In this document: piece by piece, positions 25,585 to 35,503 of the stretch
Position numbering within the stretch: the stretch's first letter is position 1
Layout: every line of letters begins with the position of its first letter
Origin: Nitrospira sp.
GTDB taxonomy: Bacteria > Nitrospirota > Nitrospiria > Nitrospirales > Nitrospiraceae
Assembly: GCA_005116745.1 (NCBI GenBank)
Contig: SWDS01000010.1
Location: 56,374 to 120,373 of the forward strand
Direction: 5' to 3'
Length of the DNA: 64,000 nucleotides
The notes under the pieces: generated by a model
Told to the model about the DNA's origin: nothing
Database searches by the model: none
The model's input: the letters and a program-made list of their open reading frames with translations, nothing else
Program-made: the position numbers and the translations under genes

Positions 25585-28170
25585 GTGGCCGGTAAAACGC
25601 CGAAGCGCCGGAGGGTTGTGAAAGGCGCTCACAGCAAATCCAAGCAGCGGGGCACCAAGCAAGCTGCGGTACGCGCTCAGGCCAATGGGGCTCGACGCAC
25701 AGAGGTTACTGAACGCCGCCAACTCGAAGCGTCGCTGCGTGAGAGCGAACAACGGCACCGGAGCGTCGTGGCGGCGATGGCGGAGGGGGTCGTCATTCAG
25801 GATGAGCAGGGGGTCATCCTCTCGTGCAATGCCAGTGCCTGCCAGATTCTGGGACTCACCGAAGCCCAGGTGTTGGGCCGTACCTCGTTCGATCCACGGT
25901 GGTGGGTGATCCACGAAGATGGCTCGTCGTTTCCCGGCAAAACCCATCCGGCGATGGAGACGCTCCGAACGGGTCTCCCCAGTGAGCATGTCATCATGGG
26001 TGTGCATCGGCCAGATGGGACGCTCGTGTGGATTTCAATCAACACGCACCCCATCACCATGGGCAAGGATGAGTTGCCGTCAGGCGTGGTTTCGTCGTTT
26101 CGTGACATTACCGAACAGAAGCGGGTGGAGGAGAATCTTCTGCGGACGCAGTTTGCCATGGATCAAGCGGTGGATGCAGTCTACTGGATCGATCCCCATG
26201 CCAGGATTCTTTATACCAACGAGGCGGCCAGTGCGATGTTGGGCTATACCAAAGAGGAATTCTTACGCATGACGGTCCACGATCTGAATCCAGACTTTCC
26301 GGCGGAAGTGTGGCCTGGGTGGTGGGCGGAGACGAAAGAGAAAAAGGTCATGTCACTGGAGACCGTCCATCTGGCGAAGGATGGTCGACGGATTCCCATC
26401 GACATCCGTGTCAGTTTCCTCGCCTATGAGGGCCAGGAATTCCACTGCGCCTATGTCCACGATATCCGTGAGCGGAAGCGAGTGGACGAAGCCTTACGTG
26501 CAAGCCAAGAGCGGTTTGAATTGGCGGCCCGTGCCACCAACGACGGCATCTGGGATTGGAATATTCTGACCGGAGAACAGTATTGGTCTGATCGCCACTT
26601 GGAACTGTTCGGGCTTGAGGCTGGCGCCCTCACTCCCACGTATGAAACATGGATTTTGAGAGTGCATCCAGATGACGCCGATCGAGTACACCACGCCACC
26701 TGTCGTCACCTTGAGACTCGTGAACCATACGATATCGAGATGCGGGTGAGGATGAGGGACGGCCATTATCGCTGGTTCCGGGATCAAGGCCAGGCGGTGT
26801 GGGATGGCTCCGGCCGACCGGTGCGTATGGTCGGGTCAATTTCTGATGTGACCGAGCGAAGAAACGCTGAAGCAATAATTCAGAAAGTCCATGCTGAGCT
26901 TGAACAGCGTGTCGTCGAACGGACGTCACAGCTCGCGCAGGCTAACCGCTTGCTTCAGGATGAAGTTGCCGAGCGGAAAAGCGTGGAAGAGGCGGTGCGT
27001 GATAGCGAATTGCGATACAAATTGTTGACAGAGGCGACCTTCGACGGCATTGCCATTCACGATCAGGGGATCTTGCTTGAGGTGAATGCTGGGTTGGAGC
27101 GCATGTTTGGATACGAAGTGGGTGAACTTGTCGGCCGACCGCTTCTGGATCTTGTTGCGGAAGAGTCTCGCGAGCGGGTTGTTGCCAATATGCGGGATGG
27201 CGTGAGTGGGCCTTACGAATCCATAGGCCGCCGAAAAGACGGCACCACCTTTCCTGGAGAGGTGGTGGTCCGGCCTTATCGGTATCGTGGAAAGGATGTC
27301 CGACTGGTGGCGGGCCGAGACATCACTGAGCGAAAACACCTGGAAATGGAACGGACTCGGCAGACGGAAGAGCTGGAACGCCAGGTTATTGAGCGGACCA
27401 TCGATATTGCGAGGCTGGAATCGCAGCGAGTACAGGGGGAACGGCTGGCGGCGCTGGGCCGTTTGGCGGCCGGCGTCGCCCATGAAATCAACAACCCGAT
27501 CGCCGGGATCAAGAATGCGTTTGAGCTGGTGAAGCAGGCGGTCGATCCTGCGCATACACAGTATGAATTCGTCGGTATGATCGACCGTGAGATCACGCGC
27601 GTCTCATCTATCGTGCAGAATATGTACCAGCTCTACCGACGGGAGTCCGGTAAGGTGGAGACCGTCGATCTTCGGACGATGATCGGGGATATCGAGGCTC
27701 TGTTTGCCAAACAGTTGCAGCAGCGACAACTCACGCTGGCTGTTGAGGCAGCATCTAAGGTCGACAGACTCGATGCGCCGCGAAGCGATCTCCTGCAAGT
27801 CTTGTTGAATCTGCTGAATAACGCCATCGATTGTTCCTACGAAGGAGGAACAATCACGATGGCCATCTGTGAAGAAGCAGAGGTCATCCGTATTTCGGTG
27901 GCCGATCAAGGGGCAGGAATATCCCTGGAGGTCCTCCCGCATATCTTCGATCCGTTCTTTACGACGAAGACGGAAGGCGAGCAGAAGGGCATGGGACTAG
28001 GCCTGTCTATTTCTCAAAGTCTGGTGGCCTCGATGGGAGGGAGGATCGATGTCCAGACGCAGCGTGGGCGGGGATCGACCTTTTCGGTGTTGTTGCCACG
28101 CCGTAAGATCGTGGTGCCTGTGCCTGATCAGATATCCATAATCAAGGAGGAGGTCACACATGGTTGCTGA
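25585..28170 (+). CDS. Cytoplasmic multi-PAS sensor histidine kinase
   Basis: An 861-residue kinase without membrane segments. The GTG at 25585 is chosen because aaggag lies 6 nt upstream; an in-frame GTG at 25561 would add eight residues. After a basic N-terminal ~45 residues come four PAS domains (~60-180, 185-305, 305-425, 472-590), a coiled coil, a HisKA domain with H633 (AAGVAHEINNPIAGI) and a HATPase domain (N box NLLNNAID, G box GMGLGLSISQS). The NtrB-like HisKA and the response regulator encoded in overlap downstream make a two-component pair. The signal is unknown; PAS domains could sense redox, oxygen or small ligands. Confidence 0.88.
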   Translation: MAGKTPKRRRVVKGAHSKSKQRGTKQAAVRAQANGARRTEVTERRQLEASLRESEQRHRSVVAAMAEGVVIQDEQGVILSCNASACQILGLTEAQVLGRTSFDPRWWVIHEDGSSFPGKTHPAMETLRTGLPSEHVIMGVHRPDGTLVWISINTHPITMGKDELPSGVVSSFRDITEQKRVEENLLRTQFAMDQAVDAVYWIDPHARILYTNEAASAMLGYTKEEFLRMTVHDLNPDFPAEVWPGWWAETKEKKVMSLETVHLAKDGRRIPIDIRVSFLAYEGQEFHCAYVHDIRERKRVDEALRASQERFELAARATNDGIWDWNILTGEQYWSDRHLELFGLEAGALTPTYETWILRVHPDDADRVHHATCRHLETREPYDIEMRVRMRDGHYRWFRDQGQAVWDGSGRPVRMVGSISDVTERRNAEAIIQKVHAELEQRVVERTSQLAQANRLLQDEVAERKSVEEAVRDSELRYKLLTEATFDGIAIHDQGILLEVNAGLERMFGYEVGELVGRPLLDLVAEESRERVVANMRDGVSGPYESIGRRKDGTTFPGEVVVRPYRYRGKDVRLVAGRDITERKHLEMERTRQTEELERQVIERTIDIARLESQRVQGERLAALGRLAAGVAHEINNPIAGIKNAFELVKQAVDPAHTQYEFVGMIDREITRVSSIVQNMYQLYRRESGKVETVDLRTMIGDIEALFAKQLQQRQLTLAVEAASKVDRLDAPRSDLLQVLLNLLNNAIDCSYEGGTITMAICEEAEVIRISVADQGAGISLEVLPHIFDPFFTTKTEGEQKGMGLGLSISQSLVASMGGRIDVQTQRGRGSTFSVLLPRRKIVVPVPDQISIIKEEVTHGC

Positions 28171-28918
28171 AGCTCCGCGGATTCTTCTGGCTGATGATGA
28201 AGAGACGTTTCGCCGCTCGACGGCAAGGCTGTTGGAGCAGGAGGGATATCAGTGTGACTGCGCCCAGGACTCTCAGGAAGCTAGCCAGATTCTGACACAG
28301 GAACATGGTGTACTCATCTCCGATATTCGGATGCCGGGCAACATGCAATTCGAGTTTCTCCGAGAGGTCCGCAGCCGATTCCCGCTGCTTCCGATCGTAT
28401 TGGTGACAGGCTATCCCTCCGTTCAAACGGCCGTGGAAGCGCTTCGGTTGTCGTTTACGGATTATTTGCTCAAGCCGGTGGATTGGCCGGATTTGCGCCA
28501 GGCGGTGGCCGACGCGGTCAAGAAGACCAGCCTGGTGCGCATGACGACCTCGGTGCAAGAAGAAGCCGGTCGGCTCGTGGCGTCGTTGGAGCATCTTCAG
28601 GAAAGCCTGCCTCGGCTGGGCAGTGGAGCCAACGAACGAGAACTAGCCTGGTCGCTCGATACGTTTCTGGCCCAGAGTTTTTCGTCGATGGCGGTCTTGT
28701 CTTCCCGGATCCGGTCCGTGCTGGCCAGCCAGATGCAAGGCCATGCCGAGGCGCCCATCGATGTGTGCCGCATGATGGAATGCCCACGACTTGCCGTGTA
28801 TCGAGAAGCACTTGAGGGGACGGTGGAGGTACTCGCGATGACTAAAAACTCGTTTCGGTCCAAAGAACTGGGGTTTCTCCGGGCCAAAATCGAGCAGTTG
28901 CTTCGGGATGATGCGTGA
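28160..28918 (+). CDS. Response regulator with unknown output domain
   Basis: A 252-residue protein overlapping the kinase gene by 11 nt. Receiver domain (~8-125) has DDEE, the acceptor Asp in LISDIRMPG, Thr in LVTGYPS and Lys in LLKPVD. The remaining ~125 residues are helical and show no HTH, GGDEF, HD or other output domain I recognise. It may act by protein-protein contact. The position between two chemotaxis blocks suggests, but does not prove, a motility role. Confidence 0.8.
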   Translation: MVAEAPRILLADDEETFRRSTARLLEQEGYQCDCAQDSQEASQILTQEHGVLISDIRMPGNMQFEFLREVRSRFPLLPIVLVTGYPSVQTAVEALRLSFTDYLLKPVDWPDLRQAVADAVKKTSLVRMTTSVQEEAGRLVASLEHLQESLPRLGSGANERELAWSLDTFLAQSFSSMAVLSSRIRSVLASQMQGHAEAPIDVCRMMECPRLAVYREALEGTVEVLAMTKNSFRSKELGFLRAKIEQLLRDDA

Positions 28919-28928
28919 AGACACCTGA

Positions 28929-28956
28929 GTTTCATGTTTAAAGTTTTAAGTTATTG
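28929..28956. repeat. 7-bp-period repeat
   Basis: Four heptads: GTTTCAT, GTTTAAA, GTTTTAA, GTTATTG. Confidence 0.7.
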
Positions 28957-29081
28957 GACAGCCTGAAATGTGAGACAGTCACGGGGAGAAGCCTGAGGTT
29001 GGAAGTTAGAGGCAGGCATCTCCCGCTTCACACCTCGGACCTCCAACTCCCCAACATACGACGCTTTACGTGATCCGATAA

Positions 29082-29102
29082 CTTGCAACTTGACACTTCC
29101 TC
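29082..29102. repeat. 7-bp-period repeat
   Basis: Three heptads: CTTGCAA, CTTGACA, CTTCCTC. Confidence 0.6.
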
Positions 29103-29229
29103 TCTCACCCCACGAGTCAAGATTTCTTCGCCCGTACCGATAAAGTGTCAGACCAGGCCATAGCGGTGGGTGTGAGCGTGAGGCTCAGACCGCCTGAACG
29201 GGCAGGAGCAAGACCTGTTAGTTGGAGGC

Positions 29230-29277
29230 GCATTCCGGCACTCTCAAAGAGAGCGGCAGGGAGTGCGTCTTTTTTTT
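29230..29277 (+). terminator. Rho-independent terminator
   Basis: GCATTCC (29230-29236) pairs with GGAGTGC (29060s numbering 29260-29266, one G-U pair), with an inner CTCTC/GAGAG stem, followed by eight T residues at 29270-29277. It would end transcription from the kinase/regulator genes before the chemoreceptor. Confidence 0.7.
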
Positions 29278-29459
29278 GACTTGTTTCGCCTTGGTGGGTT
29301 TGAAGTGGGGCAACCGTTGACATGGAGTCAGAGTATTTATAGGTACGGTCACCACAGGACTCACCATGCTGCGGAGTCTGAATCTCAGTAAACAATGGTG
29401 ACGCTGCTGGTCAGCTCTGTATTCTGGGTCCTACACTCTTTAGCAGCGCTGGAGAGATC

Positions 29460-32252
29460 ATGAGGAAACTAGACAATCTTAAAACCGTTCACAAGCTGAT
29501 CGTCATTGTGACCATCTTTGTGGTCGGCCAGGTGGTCGGGACGATCTTCTCAACGTGGGGGTTGTCGGAACTGAGCCAGCGTGCGGAAGCGCTCTATCGA
29601 GTGAACTTGCTCCCGGTCAAGGAGCTCGGCGAATTGAAAGCTCTCAATTACAAAATGGTCGCCCAAATCGGATTCCATATTCAGGCCTTCGACAGCGCCG
29701 CTGTGACCAAGGCGGAGAAAGACATCGAGACCATCGACAAAGAGATCGATGATCTTTTGGCTACGTATGTCCCAATTATTGTCAGCGACTTGGAGCGGAA
29801 GACGTTTGCGAAGTATACCAGCAATTTTTCGAAGTTTAAGGAGGTCCGAGAGAAAGTCTTGAAGCTCAGTCGACTCTACAGCAAGGACGGCGCGACAGAG
29901 GTGCGCATGAAGGAACTGGTGCCGGTTCGGGAGGCGATGCTTGCCAACCTCCAATCGCTGATCAGAGAAAATGAACAGCAGGCTCAAGCGAATTATCAGG
30001 GAAGCCAAGCGTTGACCGTCCGGCTGACGACGCTTCAGATCATCATCGTCGTGCTGATGTCGTTGCTGGGTATGGTGACGGCGTGGTTGGTTGCGGCGCG
30101 TATCACCAAGAATGTGACGGATGTCCTGGGGGCGGCGCAGAAGCTAGCGGGAGGAGACCTGACCGCGCGGAGCGGCGTGACCACAACCGAGGAGACGGGG
30201 CAGTTAGCGATCGCGTTCAATCAGATGGGCGAGGCCCTGGCTCAATCAGCAGCGACACAGCAGGACACGATTGAGGAAATGAACGCCCGGATCGACATTA
30301 TGAATACGACGAGCATCGTGTCGGAAGCTGATCTCAAGGGTGACATCATTGCCGCCAATGACAAGTACGTGGAGATTTCAAAGTATTCACGCGAAGAGAT
30401 GATGGGGCACCCACACAGCATCACGCGGCATCCGGATGTGCCCAAAGAGATCTTCAAGACTATGTGGCAGACCATCGGACGGGGTGAGATCTTCCGGGGC
30501 ATTATCAAGAATCGCGCGAAGGACGGCACGCCCTATTACGTCGATGCGGTGATCAAGCCCATTATGGGTTCAAACGGCAAGCCGAGGAAGTATTTGGGCG
30601 TCCGTTACGACATTACTCAACATGAGATCGCTCGGCTGAATATGAAGGGGTTGGTGGAGGCGATCGACAAGACATATGCCACGGTCGAGCTTGATCTCAC
30701 CGGTACGATTCAAACCGCCAATGGCCTATTTCTCCAGACAATGGGCTATAGCTTGGAGGAACTCAAAGGCAAGCATCACAGCATGTTCGTTGCGTTGTCA
30801 TACCGCAGCACCACTGAGTATCGCTCCTTCTGGGAAAAACTGGGGCGTGGCGAGTCTGAGGCAGGTCAATACCAGCGTGTGGCAAAGGGCGGGCGGGAGG
30901 TCTGGCTGCAGGCCAGCTACAATCCGGTCATGGACGAGATGGGACGGCCCTTCAAAGTGATCCAGCTCGCGATGAATATCACCGGCCAAAAACAGGCGCA
31001 GGTCGAGGTCGAGAAACTGATCAAGGCCGCGACGGCTGGGCAGTTGTCCGAACGGATTGAGACGAGATCGTTCAGTGGCACCTCACGAGAGCTGACGGAA
31101 AGTGTCAATCGGCTGCTCGATGCCGTGGCCAGCCCGCTGCGTGAAGCGCAGACGGTGCTCGCCGCGCTGGCCAAGAAAGATCTGACGTACAGCATGTCAG
31201 GGTCCTATCAGGGTGAGTTCGAACAGATGAAGGCCAATGTGAACGGCGCCCTTCACAGCCTCTCGGAGACGATGACGACGGTGCAGGCGGCGGTCGAGGC
31301 GGTGTCCTCTGGGGCGGATCGCATCTCAAAGGGTAATGCTGACCTCTCCCATCGCACGAGTGAGCAAGCGGCGTCCTTGGAAGAGACCAGTGCGTCCATG
31401 GAGGAAATGACTGCGACGGTGAAACAAAACGCGGACAACGCGAAGCAGGCTGATCAGCTGGCGATTACCGCCCGTGAGACGGCAGACAAGGGTCGGGCTG
31501 TCACGCAACAGGCTGTGGATTCCATGGATGCAATCAACAAGAGCAGCAAGAAGATCGCCGATATCATCACGGTGATCGACGAGATCGCCTTCCAGACGAA
31601 TCTCTTGGCTCTGAACGCGGCTGTTGAAGCGGCGCGGGCGGGTGAGCATGGTCGAGGGTTCGCCGTGGTGGCTGCCGAAGTGCGGAACTTGGCACAGCGG
31701 TCGGCGTTGGCCGCCAAGGAGATCAAAGGCTTGATCAATGAGTCCATTCAGCGAGTCAGTGATGGAAGCGAGCTTGTCAATCAATCGGGCAAGACGCTCG
31801 AGGAGATCGTCAATTCCGTCAAGCGGGTGACGGACATTATCGCGGAGATCAGCGCGGCCTCGCAGGAACAGGCCTGTGGGATCGATCAGACCAATACAGC
31901 CATCCTGGCGATGGACAAGGCGACGCAGCAAAACGTGGCGTTAGTGGAAGAGACCACCTTATCGGCCCAGTCCATGAAGGAGCAGGCCAATGAGCTCCTC
32001 AGTCAGGTAGCCGAGTTCAAGATTCGAGACCATGAATCGGCCAAGAGCACGGGTGCTGCCCTCGCCGTGAACCATTCGCGAGAGATTGCACAACCACGGG
32101 AGATGTCGGTGACTCACTCTAGCGCGCCGGCGCACCAATCAAAGTTCCCGCAGCGGGGAGCGACGGCGGCGGCCAGACCGGTGCCAGCCAGCCTTGCCAC
32201 CGGCAAGAGCAACAATCCCAACGAGTTTGGGGAGGATTTTCAGGAGTTCTAG
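29460..32252 (+). CDS. Methyl-accepting chemotaxis protein with two PAS domains (receptor 1)
   Basis: A 930-residue chemoreceptor. TM1 (~13-33), a periplasmic four-helix-bundle sensor (~35-190), TM2 (~190-212), HAMP (~212-262), a first PAS domain (~270-390, of the Aer-like type), a second PAS domain (~395-510), HAMP-like linker helices (~520-600), then the signalling hairpin. The hairpin tip ([20 protein letters not shown]) is nearly identical in the three receptors here and fits the 36-heptad class. It ends DFQEF, a plausible CheR/CheB tether (x-aromatic-x-x-aromatic). Both periplasmic and cytoplasmic signals could be sensed. ATG at 29460 with tggagag upstream. Confidence 0.92.
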   Translation: MRKLDNLKTVHKLIVIVTIFVVGQVVGTIFSTWGLSELSQRAEALYRVNLLPVKELGELKALNYKMVAQIGFHIQAFDSAAVTKAEKDIETIDKEIDDLLATYVPIIVSDLERKTFAKYTSNFSKFKEVREKVLKLSRLYSKDGATEVRMKELVPVREAMLANLQSLIRENEQQAQANYQGSQALTVRLTTLQIIIVVLMSLLGMVTAWLVAARITKNVTDVLGAAQKLAGGDLTARSGVTTTEETGQLAIAFNQMGEALAQSAATQQDTIEEMNARIDIMNTTSIVSEADLKGDIIAANDKYVEISKYSREEMMGHPHSITRHPDVPKEIFKTMWQTIGRGEIFRGIIKNRAKDGTPYYVDAVIKPIMGSNGKPRKYLGVRYDITQHEIARLNMKGLVEAIDKTYATVELDLTGTIQTANGLFLQTMGYSLEELKGKHHSMFVALSYRSTTEYRSFWEKLGRGESEAGQYQRVAKGGREVWLQASYNPVMDEMGRPFKVIQLAMNITGQKQAQVEVEKLIKAATAGQLSERIETRSFSGTSRELTESVNRLLDAVASPLREAQTVLAALAKKDLTYSMSGSYQGEFEQMKANVNGALHSLSETMTTVQAAVEAVSSGADRISKGNADLSHRTSEQAASLEETSASMEEMTATVKQNADNAKQADQLAITARETADKGRAVTQQAVDSMDAINKSSKKIADIITVIDEIAFQTNLLALNAAVEAARAGEHGRGFAVVAAEVRNLAQRSALAAKEIKGLINESIQRVSDGSELVNQSGKTLEEIVNSVKRVTDIIAEISAASQEQACGIDQTNTAILAMDKATQQNVALVEETTLSAQSMKEQANELLSQVAEFKIRDHESAKSTGAALAVNHSREIAQPREMSVTHSSAPAHQSKFPQRGATAAARPVPASLATGKSNNPNEFGEDFQEF

Positions 32253-32267
32253 CCTAGTCGCTCGGCT

Positions 32268-32294
32268 TTACTCGTCACAGGATGATGCCGATAA
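32268..32294 (+). promoter_or_regulatory. Candidate sigma-28 promoter of receptor 2
   Basis: A perfect GCCGATAA -10 at 32287-32294; the octamer 11 nt upstream (TTACTCGT, 32268-32275) matches the -35 at only 3/8. It lies 165 nt before the start codon at 32459. Confidence 0.6.
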
Positions 32295-32458
32295 GGAATC
32301 TATCAAGGTTGTGATTGCAGAATTGCACGGTTGGTCAGGAGACAGGCGTTGAAGCGTATCAAGTTGAGGCCGACGGGGAACGCAAGTCCTTTCAGTACCA
32401 GAGAGATTGCGGTCGCGAGATGGTGCGAATGTCGTTAGGCGAAGGAGGGGTGATAGTG

Positions 32459-35143
32459 ATGTGGTTCAAGAACCAAACCCTTATGACCAAACTCATGGTC
32501 GGGTCTGCTGTGATTGGCAGCATTATGACGGTGATCGGGACGATAGGCGTGATTAACTTGAAGACTATTAATGCGAACACCGAGAATCTCTACGAGGTAC
32601 AGCTCAACGCGGTGCGCCAGGCGCTCACGATCCAAAATAATCTGTCGATGGTGCGGTTTTGGGTGCTGCGCGCGGTGACGTCTACAGACAAGGCGCACCA
32701 GGAGGTGTCGTTCACCAAGATAGCCGATTTGTCGAAGCAGAACGACGAGAGCAAAGCCCAGTTTGAAAAGCTGATCCGCTCGGATTCAGTACGGAACATG
32801 TTTGGAGAATTCACCCAGGCGCTCGCCGACTATCGCACGAATCGGATGACTACCATCGAATTGGCGCTGGAGGGCAAGCAGGCGCAGGCGATGGCACGCA
32901 TTGATCACGAAACGCGGCTGTCGTACGAGGCTGTCAGCAAGCGCCTTGCGCAGTTGGTGGAGGCCACTCAGGCGAATGCTCGGCAGCAATATGAGAGCGC
33001 CCAGGCGCTCTATGCCACCGCGAAAGTGATGTTGATCATCGTCAACCTCGGCGGGGTCGTCTTGGGGATCGTGTTTAGTTGGTTGCTGGCTCGGTTCATC
33101 GCACGAAACATGACAGTGGTGTTGCAGGTCGCGCAGCAGCTAGGCGGTGGCGATCTGTCGGCACGGGCCTCCGTGGTGACGCAGGATGAGGTGGGGAAGC
33201 TGGCGCAGGCTTTTAATGAGATGGGGGAGAAGCTCTACACCGCCGCGACAGCACAACAGGCACAGCAGGCCGAAATCGCCGCCAAGAACTCGGAGGTCAA
33301 GGGTATTACGGACGCGATCAGTCGAGCCCAAGCGGTGATCGAGTTCAATATGGACGGCACGGTCATCGTGGCGAACGATAACTTCCTCCAATGCCTGGGA
33401 TACCGTCTGGATGAGGTCAAAGGCCGGCACCACCGGATATTTTGCGATTCCAGCTATGCGAACAGTGCCGAGTATCAGGCGTTCTGGGCGAAGCTGAACC
33501 GTGGTGAGTTCGATGCAGGGGTGTATCCTCGGAAACGCAAGAACGCTCAGGATGTGTGGGTCCAGGCCTCGTATAACCCGATTCTTAACGCCGACGGGAA
33601 GGTCTACAAAGTCGTAAAGTATGCGGTGGATGTGACCGCACAGAAGTTAGCGGCGATTGAGTCCGAGGGCATCCTGAAAGCCATCGACCAGGGTCAGGCG
33701 ATGGTTGAATTCAATATGGATGGGACGGTGCGGAACGCCAACGCCATCTTTTTGAGTGCCGTGGGCTATCGTCTCGATGAAATTAAAAGCCAGCATTACC
33801 AGATGTTCTGTTCCCCGGTTTCTGTAAACAGCGGAGAGTGTGTGGCTTTCTGGCAGAAGCTCAACCGAGGGGAATCTGATGCCGGCTTGTATCAGTGGTT
33901 GGGCAAAGGGGGCAAGGCGTGCTGGCTGCAAGCCACATTCACCCCAATCCTCGATGTTTCCAGGAAACCCTATAAAGTCGTCACCTTCGCAACTGATATT
34001 ACGACGCAGAAACAGGCCTCGGCTGAAATGGAGCGCCTCGTGGTTGAGGCAGAAACGATCCTGGGCCGGGTTGCGGTGAGCGATCTCTCGCAGGAGATGA
34101 CCGGGACCTACTCCGGCGGGCTGGACAAGGTGAAGACCAGTATCAATGCAGTGGTGCAAAATCTCATTCAGACCATCACCACCGTTCGGGAAGTCGTGGA
34201 ATCAGTCGCGTGCGGCTCGGAGGAGATCAATAGGGGCAATTCTGATCTGTCCCAGCGGACGAGCGAACAGGCGGGCTCGCTTGAAGAAACCGCTGCATCG
34301 ATGCAAGAGATGACGCAGACCGTGAAACAAAATGCGAATAATGCCAAGCAGGCCAGCCAACTGGCGATTGAAGCCCGTGAAACGGCGGGTCAGGGCGGCG
34401 CCGTGACGCAGCAGGCCGTGGAGGCTATGGGGGAGATCAACAAGAGTAGCAAGAAGATCGCCGACATTATTACGGTGATTGATGAGATTGCGTTCCAAAC
34501 CAACCTGTTGGCCTTGAACGCTGCGGTGGAAGCGGCGCGGGCTGGGGAACATGGGCGTGGCTTTGCCGTGGTGGCGGCTGAAGTGCGGAACCTGGCGCAG
34601 CGATCGGCGTTGGCCGCCAAGGAAATTAAAGGGTTGATCAATGAGTCGATCCAGCGAGTCACCGATGGGAGTGCGCTCGTGAACCAATCCGGGAAGACAC
34701 TGGAGGCGATCGTCACGTCCGTCAAGCGAGTCACCGATATCATTGAGGAGATTAGCGCGGCGTCGCAGGAACAGGCTGGGGGAGTCGATCAGGTGAACAA
34801 GGCAATCATGGAGGTCGATCAGTCCACCCAACAGAACGCGGCCTTAGTGGAACAAATCACCAGCGCGAGTTACTCGATGAAGGTCCAATCAGAGGAACTG
34901 TTGCGCCGCATGGCCTTGTTTACGCTCACGTTGTCTGAATCGGAAAAAGCCACTATTCCGTCGATTGCCGCTGTCCGGGAACATGCCGCTCGTGCGATTT
35001 CAAGAGCCTTCACCGAGCCACCTAAAGGGTCGAGAGCGCTCTTGACTCCCGCGCCTAGCGCGAAGGGACGAGAGTCATCCAAGGTCACAGTGGGTGGTGG
35101 GGATGAACACCCTCAATTAGGCGAAACTTTTGAGGCATTCTGA
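32459..35143 (+). CDS. Methyl-accepting chemotaxis protein with two PAS domains (receptor 2)
   Basis: An 894-residue chemoreceptor starting at the ATG at 32459 (aaggagggg upstream, [13 protein letters not shown]). The open frame continues 48 codons upstream, but that part has no membrane or sensor features. TM1 (~12-32), periplasmic helical sensor (~33-185), TM2 (~188-210), HAMP, two PAS domains of the same subfamily (~275-390 and ~395-515, each with an NMDGT…AN…FL pattern), then the signalling hairpin with the [20 protein letters not shown] tip. C-terminus TFEAF. Paralogous to the receptors on both sides. Confidence 0.92.
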   Translation: MWFKNQTLMTKLMVGSAVIGSIMTVIGTIGVINLKTINANTENLYEVQLNAVRQALTIQNNLSMVRFWVLRAVTSTDKAHQEVSFTKIADLSKQNDESKAQFEKLIRSDSVRNMFGEFTQALADYRTNRMTTIELALEGKQAQAMARIDHETRLSYEAVSKRLAQLVEATQANARQQYESAQALYATAKVMLIIVNLGGVVLGIVFSWLLARFIARNMTVVLQVAQQLGGGDLSARASVVTQDEVGKLAQAFNEMGEKLYTAATAQQAQQAEIAAKNSEVKGITDAISRAQAVIEFNMDGTVIVANDNFLQCLGYRLDEVKGRHHRIFCDSSYANSAEYQAFWAKLNRGEFDAGVYPRKRKNAQDVWVQASYNPILNADGKVYKVVKYAVDVTAQKLAAIESEGILKAIDQGQAMVEFNMDGTVRNANAIFLSAVGYRLDEIKSQHYQMFCSPVSVNSGECVAFWQKLNRGESDAGLYQWLGKGGKACWLQATFTPILDVSRKPYKVVTFATDITTQKQASAEMERLVVEAETILGRVAVSDLSQEMTGTYSGGLDKVKTSINAVVQNLIQTITTVREVVESVACGSEEINRGNSDLSQRTSEQAGSLEETAASMQEMTQTVKQNANNAKQASQLAIEARETAGQGGAVTQQAVEAMGEINKSSKKIADIITVIDEIAFQTNLLALNAAVEAARAGEHGRGFAVVAAEVRNLAQRSALAAKEIKGLINESIQRVTDGSALVNQSGKTLEAIVTSVKRVTDIIEEISAASQEQAGGVDQVNKAIMEVDQSTQQNAALVEQITSASYSMKVQSEELLRRMALFTLTLSESEKATIPSIAAVREHAARAISRAFTEPPKGSRALLTPAPSAKGRESSKVTVGGGDEHPQLGETFEAF

Positions 35144-35503
35144 AGGGGCTGTAGATTGGTCGCGTCATTCGCAGCCGTACCCCACCCCCTGAGGGTGACA
35201 CAGCGAACTGCCGGGGACAGTCGGTCACAATTGATGCAAACGAGCGGACTCTCGCGCTGTACCTGAAAAGTGCTCATTCGCACTGCCTCCCGTTGATCAT
35301 CCCGGCACAAGCTCCTCCCTGCTCCTGGTGTTCCCCTTGCTCGACAAAGACGCGTTGACCGCGCGCCCTCAAGATCGTCAAGTTGCAACCGATAGAGGGT
35401 TATAGCGAGGCTTGGGATGGAGAGGATTCGTTCAAGCCCATCCTTGCAGGGTCTTTCACGGGCGTATGACCACCACGACAGGCGATTAACAGGTGATGGA
35501 CGA
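35144..35503. other. 360-nt gap before receptor 3
   Basis: No gene supported. It contains the sigma-28 candidate at 35369-35395. The frame of receptor 3 runs upstream to 35417 but this part lacks a ribosome site and would extend past the natural membrane-anchor start. Confidence 0.5.
35369..35395 (+). promoter_or_regulatory. Sigma-28 promoter of receptor 3
   Basis: TCAAGATC at 35369-35376, 11-nt spacer, ACCGATAG at 35388-35395: 5/8 and 6/8 to consensus with the same spacing and nearly the same -35 as the fliC promoter. 109 nt before the start codon. Confidence 0.65.

Larger units (their letters stand above)
28919..29459. other. 541-nt non-coding gap
   Basis: No supported gene. It holds two heptad-repeat tracts (28929-28956 and 29082-29102), an intrinsic terminator at 29230-29277, and presumably the promoter of the first chemoreceptor. 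A TTGACA at 29317 with TATAGG 15 nt downstream is a possible sigma-70 site but is not convincing. Confidence 0.5.

Noticed and set aside
29117..29395. A 92-codon minus-strand frame in the gap before receptor 1
   Set aside because: It runs through the terminator hairpin, lacks a ribosome site and resembles nothing known.
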